This document shows positions 60,880-64,000 of a DNA stretch of 64,000 nt, in pieces. Each line of letters begins with the position of its first letter. Position 1 is the first letter of the stretch. Below the pieces are notes generated by a model. The model ran no database searches and had not been told where the DNA came from. It saw nothing but the letters and a program-made list of their open reading frames with translations. The stretch covers positions 62,001 to 126,000 of the forward strand of contig PBHE01000003.1 of NCBI GenBank assembly GCA_002719335.1. The letters are read 5' to 3'. The translations under genes were made by a program, and so were the position numbers. Source of the DNA: Acidimicrobiaceae bacterium. Lineage in GTDB: Bacteria; Actinomycetota; Acidimicrobiia; Acidimicrobiales; Poriferisodalaceae.

Positions 60880-61463
60880 AAGACTCAACACCCGATCGGG
60901 AGATCCTGCGCCTTCACCGCAGAGCCTGCACCGATTTCGCTGCCAGGATGCGTCTTCCAGCATGGGAGCACCTTCCGATGTTGCTCGCACCGCCAATGAA
61001 CGACCTCACTGTCCGCGATCTACTCTGCCAAGTTGTTGATGGGAACTTGGGGACCGCGGCAGAGTTGACTGGACAACATTTGCCTGGACCTGTCGATCTG
61101 GGTGGGGAACCAACCCAGGTGGTTGTGGAGTCCATACGGACAGTGTTGACGGTTGCCTCTTCGTTGGATCATCGCGCCGGTTTCAGCCCAGAGCACCGCC
61201 AGTTGTTGTGGCGACGAATAGTTGAACTGACGTTATTGGGGTACGACCTGCAGCAGGCGATAAAGGCTGGAGCTGGCCTTGATGATCTGCTCGTTGACCG
61301 AATATCGGTTGTGGACCCGGAGGTGACAATCTGGCCGTCACTTGAACCGTTCGATTTTGATTTGTCCACACCTCCCGCCCTTAGATTGCTTGCTCAACAT
61401 GGCCGATCTCCGGGACCATGGATTGATCCATCGGATCCGTCTTGTGGCACCGGACAGTGTTAG
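60876..61463 (+). CDS. DinB/maleylpyruvate-isomerase-like protein with degenerate metal site
   Basis: A 195-residue protein that resembles the N-terminal four-helix domain of mycothiol-dependent maleylpyruvate isomerases (TIGR03086 type): LTVRDLLCQVVDGNLG corresponds to the usual WTVRDLLAHVVGGN. The metal-binding His of that motif is Gln52 here, and the later DxxxH motif reads VELTLLGYDL, with Leu in place of the His. Metal-dependent activity is therefore unlikely. The next gene is an intact paralogue. The start is GTG at 60876. Confidence 0.6.
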   Translation: MKDSTPDREILRLHRRACTDFAARMRLPAWEHLPMLLAPPMNDLTVRDLLCQVVDGNLGTAAELTGQHLPGPVDLGGEPTQVVVESIRTVLTVASSLDHRAGFSPEHRQLLWRRIVELTLLGYDLQQAIKAGAGLDDLLVDRISVVDPEVTIWPSLEPFDFDLSTPPALRLLAQHGRSPGPWIDPSDPSCGTGQC

Positions 61464-61480
61464 GTGACCTACATGCAAAA

Positions 61481-62041
61481 ATGGCTTGGCTGCGAATACA
61501 CCAGCTTGCCGCAGCTGAAGTGGACTATCGAATTCGTCAAATCCTGCCTGAGTATTGGGGGGCGTCAACTCCTTGCGCGGAGTGGGACGTATACGAGGTA
61601 GTTGCCCACTGCGTGGTCGAGAACATACGTGTTCCACTCATTCTTGATGGAGCATCCTTCGAACAAGTGATGTCCGTCGATAGAGAAGTTGTTTTTGAGG
61701 ATCCAGAAATGGCTTGGGAAGCTTCATGGCGAAACGCTGTTGCAGCATTCTCAGAAGCAGATTTAGAAGGAACCGTCGCGCTCGGAGAACAGGTCATACC
61801 TACAGTTGAATTCTTGCGAATACGGGCTTGCGATCTCGCGATCCATGCTTGGGACATAGCAGTAGGCCTGGCAATTGATGAACGGATCGATGAGGAAGTC
61901 GTGACCGCCGCACTTGGGTGGGCTCAGGGTCGACGGGACCAAATGGCGAAAATGCCGGAGCTGTTTGATCCGCCAATAACGTCGGCGGCCGAGGCCGATG
62001 AGCAGACGGAACTGCTCGAGATCTTCGGTCGCGAAGTCTGA
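61481..62041 (+). CDS. TIGR03086-type (mycothiol-dependent isomerase-like) metal protein
   Basis: A 186-residue protein of the DinB-like superfamily: TPCAEWDVYEVVAHCVVEN contains the first metal His (H43), and CDLAIHAWDIAVGL contains the DxxxH pair (D118, H122). Such proteins bind a divalent metal and in known cases use mycothiol, the actinobacterial thiol. The exact reaction is unknown. The frame is open from a TTG at 61442, but the ATG at 61481 avoids the overlap and gives the usual N-terminus. It lies 31 bases before gltX. Confidence 0.75.
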   Translation: MAWLRIHQLAAAEVDYRIRQILPEYWGASTPCAEWDVYEVVAHCVVENIRVPLILDGASFEQVMSVDREVVFEDPEMAWEASWRNAVAAFSEADLEGTVALGEQVIPTVEFLRIRACDLAIHAWDIAVGLAIDERIDEEVVTAALGWAQGRRDQMAKMPELFDPPITSAAEADEQTELLEIFGREV

Positions 62042-62072
62042 ACCAACGATTTACTCTCGTACCCTCAAGTTC

Positions 62073-63374
62073 GTGAGTACTAACCGCCTTCGTTTTGCCC
62101 CAGCTCCAACCGGTTCACTCCATATAGGTTCAGCCCGAACCGCTCTCTTCAATTGGCTGTATGCGAGACACACAGGAGGCGAACTCGTTCTACGAATTGA
62201 AGACACCAACGCTGAGCTAACGCGGCCGAAACTCATCGACAACATTTATCGGTCGCTCGAGTGGCTCCAAATTGACTTCGACGGCGAGCCTGTACGCCAA
62301 AGCGAACGAACCGATCTGTACAACGATGCTGTCGAACAGTGGTTAGCCGACGACTTCGCCTACGTTGACGATGGAGCTGTTCGGTTTCGCGTTCCCAATC
62401 AGGGCACAACGGCTTGGGAAGACACCGTTCGCGGCAACGTCGTCTTTGAGAATCAGCACATTGAGGATTTTGTAGTGCGTAGAAGCGACGGAACCGCAAC
62501 ATTCTTTACCGCTAATGCCGTAGACGACCTCGACCTGGGAATCACACACGTCGTACGCGGTGAAGACATGGTCAATGTGACCCCCAAAGTGATCATGCTT
62601 CGTCAAGCACTCGGGGCAAAAGACGTGCCCGAGTTTGCGCATTTGCCCTTGATAGTCAATGAGCAACGGAAAAAGCTCTCCAAACGCCGCGACGATGTGG
62701 CGCTTGAGAACTACCGCGACCGAGGAGTTCTCGCTACCGCGATGATCAATTATCTTGCACTTCTGGGGTGGGGTCCTCCAGACGACATTGAGATTCGTCC
62801 TGTGCAGGAGATCGTTGAACTTTTTGAGCTTGGGGACGTGAATGCGTCTTCGGCGATGTTTGACACTAAGAAACTTGAGGCGATTAACGGCGAATACTTA
62901 CGCGCAATGAATCCGCAAGATTTTACCGAAGCCTTACAACCCTGGATTGAGGCTCAACCTTGGAGTGATTCGGTGGACCCAACTCAGTTAGCGCAAGTGG
63001 CGCCGTTGGTTCAAGAACGCACGCGCGTGCTCTCTGAAGCCCCGCCCCAACTTGATTTCTTTTTTGTGGAGATACCTGAGATTGATGCGAACGCTTGGGA
63101 AAAAATCATGCTGAATGAAGAAGCGGCTCTGATTCTTGAATTAGCGCACAGAGCTTTTGCCGACGCAGAGTGGGAAGTTGATGTACTACACGACACGTTG
63201 CGCGCCATCGGCGATTCGCACCAAATGAAGTTAGGTAAGGCGCAAGCGCCGGTTCGAGTCGCAGTGACAGGAAGATCTGTGGGTCCACCCCTATTCGAAT
63301 CGATGCACGCCCTGGGACGCGAAACCGTTTTGGCGCGGATTGCTGTCGCTCGCGAAATGCTTGCTGACGCATAA
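62073..63374 (+). CDS. gltX: Glutamyl-tRNA synthetase
   Basis: Charges tRNA-Glu and, where GatCAB is used, also tRNA-Gln with glutamate. The HIGH motif is APAPTGSLHIGSAR, followed by LRIEDTNAELTRP, and the KMSKS equivalent is KLSKRR. The GTG at 62073 gives 433 residues with the HIGH region at the N-terminus, as usual; an open frame from 61998 overlaps the upstream gene. It is shorter than E. coli GltX (471), mainly in the C-terminal anticodon domain. A tRNA-Gln gene follows. Confidence 0.94.
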   Translation: MSTNRLRFAPAPTGSLHIGSARTALFNWLYARHTGGELVLRIEDTNAELTRPKLIDNIYRSLEWLQIDFDGEPVRQSERTDLYNDAVEQWLADDFAYVDDGAVRFRVPNQGTTAWEDTVRGNVVFENQHIEDFVVRRSDGTATFFTANAVDDLDLGITHVVRGEDMVNVTPKVIMLRQALGAKDVPEFAHLPLIVNEQRKKLSKRRDDVALENYRDRGVLATAMINYLALLGWGPPDDIEIRPVQEIVELFELGDVNASSAMFDTKKLEAINGEYLRAMNPQDFTEALQPWIEAQPWSDSVDPTQLAQVAPLVQERTRVLSEAPPQLDFFFVEIPEIDANAWEKIMLNEEAALILELAHRAFADAEWEVDVLHDTLRAIGDSHQMKLGKAQAPVRVAVTGRSVGPPLFESMHALGRETVLARIAVAREMLADA

Positions 63375-63466
63375 AAAAACAGGCGCATACTGAGACTCCG
63401 AATCATTGTTTGTTAGATCAAACCAGCGCGCTACCCTGACCCTTTCGCTCTACGGAGCCCATCCGG

Positions 63467-63541
63467 TCGGGGATGGTGTAATTGGCAACACAGCTGGTTC
63501 TGGTCCAGTCGTTGGGGGTTCGAGTCCTCCTCCCCGAACCA
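63467..63541 (+). tRNA. tRNA-Gln (anticodon CUG)
   Basis: A 75-base cloverleaf folds fully by hand. The acceptor stem is TCGGGGA with TCCCCGA; the D stem is GTGT with ACAC and an 8-base loop holding GG; the anticodon stem is GCTGG with CCAGT around TTCTGGT, giving anticodon CTG at 63500-63502. The T stem is GGGGG with CCTCC around TTCGAGT. CCA is encoded (63539-63541). The weak U1-A72 pair is typical of bacterial tRNA-Gln. It reads CAG codons. Confidence 0.95.
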
Positions 63542-63737
63542 AATAAGCAGCTTTTTTTGCGAACAAAAACTCCATTGTTTTAGATTAGGTTCGTCTAGTA
63601 GGAGATTTTGGTCCGCATTTGAGCTAAGAAAGCAGGACGAATAAAGCAAAGGAAACTTGCATGACCAGTTCAGGCTGGTAACTTGCGCATTCGCTGGGCA
63701 TGGCGCCTGTGCGTCGAAAGAGAGAGGGGGTCAACGC
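63542..63737. other. Gap between tRNA-Gln and the ABC ATPase gene
   Basis: Just after the tRNA a run of seven T (63551-63557) follows AGCAGC and could end the tRNA transcript, though no strong stem precedes it. Further on, a 5-pair hairpin ACCAG/CTGGT (63664-63679) lies inside a 6-codon ORF from ATG 63661. Neither is clearly functional. No other gene is seen. Confidence 0.4.
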
Positions 63738-64000
63738 GTGGCGTTGCTCGAAGTTTCAGACATCTCCGTGCGGTTCGGTGGCATACGCGCGCTCGATGAC
63801 TTGTCATTCACGATGGATGAAGGACAGATCCTCGGGCTCATCGGACCCAACGGTGCCGGGAAAACCACGTTGTTTAACGTGGTCAGTCGAATCTATGACC
63901 CGACCGCAGGATCGGTGACCTTTGACGGTCAGGACCTGTTGGCGCTGTCAGCTCATGAAATCAGTCGAGTTGGGGTGTACAGAACATTCCAGAACTTGGC
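63738..64000 (+). CDS. livG: Branched-chain amino acid-type ABC transporter ATP-binding protein, N-terminal part
   Basis: The frame from a GTG at 63738 stays open to the window edge (87 residues visible). It begins MALLEVSDISVRFGGIRALD and has the Walker A motif GPNGAGKTTLFN, then SRIYDPTAGSV and YRTFQNL with the Q-loop glutamine. RFGG(I/V)xALxD and the RTFQN form are typical of LivG, which powers uptake of Leu, Ile, Val or related amides. The signature and Walker B motifs lie outside the window. AGAGGGGG is upstream as ribosome-binding site. Confidence 0.85.
   Translation, partial: MALLEVSDISVRFGGIRALDDLSFTMDEGQILGLIGPNGAGKTTLFNVVSRIYDPTAGSVTFDGQDLLALSAHEISRVGVYRTFQNL

Noticed and set aside
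63700..63918. Plus-strand open frame of 72 codons
   Set aside because: It is in the wrong frame over the start of the LivG-type gene, whose frame from 63738 shows a perfect Walker A motif and stays open to the edge.

Overview
The window is a gene-dense bacterial chromosome segment from a moderate-GC actinobacterium, most likely an uncultured member of the class Acidimicrobiia. This is inferred from gene order and protein character, not from a marker tree. The order argS-lysA-hom-thrC-rho-rpmE-prfA-prmC-tsaC-(rpiB-glyA)-wecA-atpI-atpBEFHAGDC with murA nearby is the arrangement I recall from mycobacteria. Other pointers are frequent GTG and TTG starts, an actinobacterial-type Rho with a charged insert, mycobacterial-type SerC, mycothiol-dependent-isomerase-like proteins and a PASTA kinase-like protein. 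There is no sign of phage, plasmid, IS element, CRISPR or rRNA. Nearly all of the DNA is coding.

Layout. 1-4.3 kb: end of argS, then lysine/threonine synthesis (lysA, hom, thrC, without thrB). 4.3-13.1 kb: rho, rpmE (type B), an unknown gene, prfA, a prmC-tsaC fusion, rpiB, glyA and a wecA-like gene. 13.1-20.7 kb: complete F1Fo ATP synthase operon with AtpZ- and AtpI-like genes in front. 20.7-31.3 kb: mixed metabolic genes on both strands (hisI-like, glpX, J-domain protein, lhgO, crotonase, hydrolase, MFS transporter, murA, meaB, an SRPBCC-kinase fusion, methyltransferase). 31.4-42.7 kb: tRNA thiolation (cysteine desulfurase, mnmA), ligA, a PASTA-repeat pseudokinase beside a divergent membrane protein, a ferredoxin and gatCAB. 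42.7-45.8 kb: DUF4332-like protein, MATE exporter and PQQ-type sugar dehydrogenase, all on the minus strand. 45.8-60.3 kb: branched-chain amino acid and serine genes (ilvBNC, yqgE, serC, an aspartate aminotransferase, serA, leuDC, greA, leuB-cimA). 60.4-64 kb: three poorly known genes, gltX, a tRNA-Gln gene and the start of a LivG-type ABC ATPase.

How the parts work together. GatCAB, GltX and the tRNA-Gln(CUG) gene directly behind gltX fit the indirect route to Gln-tRNA. IlvBNC, LeuBCD and CimA can make valine, leucine precursors and isoleucine from pyruvate. The most informative regulatory signals are two transcription attenuators with leader peptides. The one before ilvB ends in Leu-Val-Val-Pro-Val. 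The one before leuB-cimA carries four consecutive Ile codons, which suits an operon that feeds the citramalate route to isoleucine. Both leaders appear to start at or very near the transcription start.

The window looks mainly like housekeeping DNA. The least ordinary items are the paired attenuators, the PASTA pseudokinase, the SRPBCC-APH-like fusion, the PrmC-TsaC fusion, a Rho with a changed bicyclomycin pocket and a HisI-like protein whose acidic metal-binding triad is changed.
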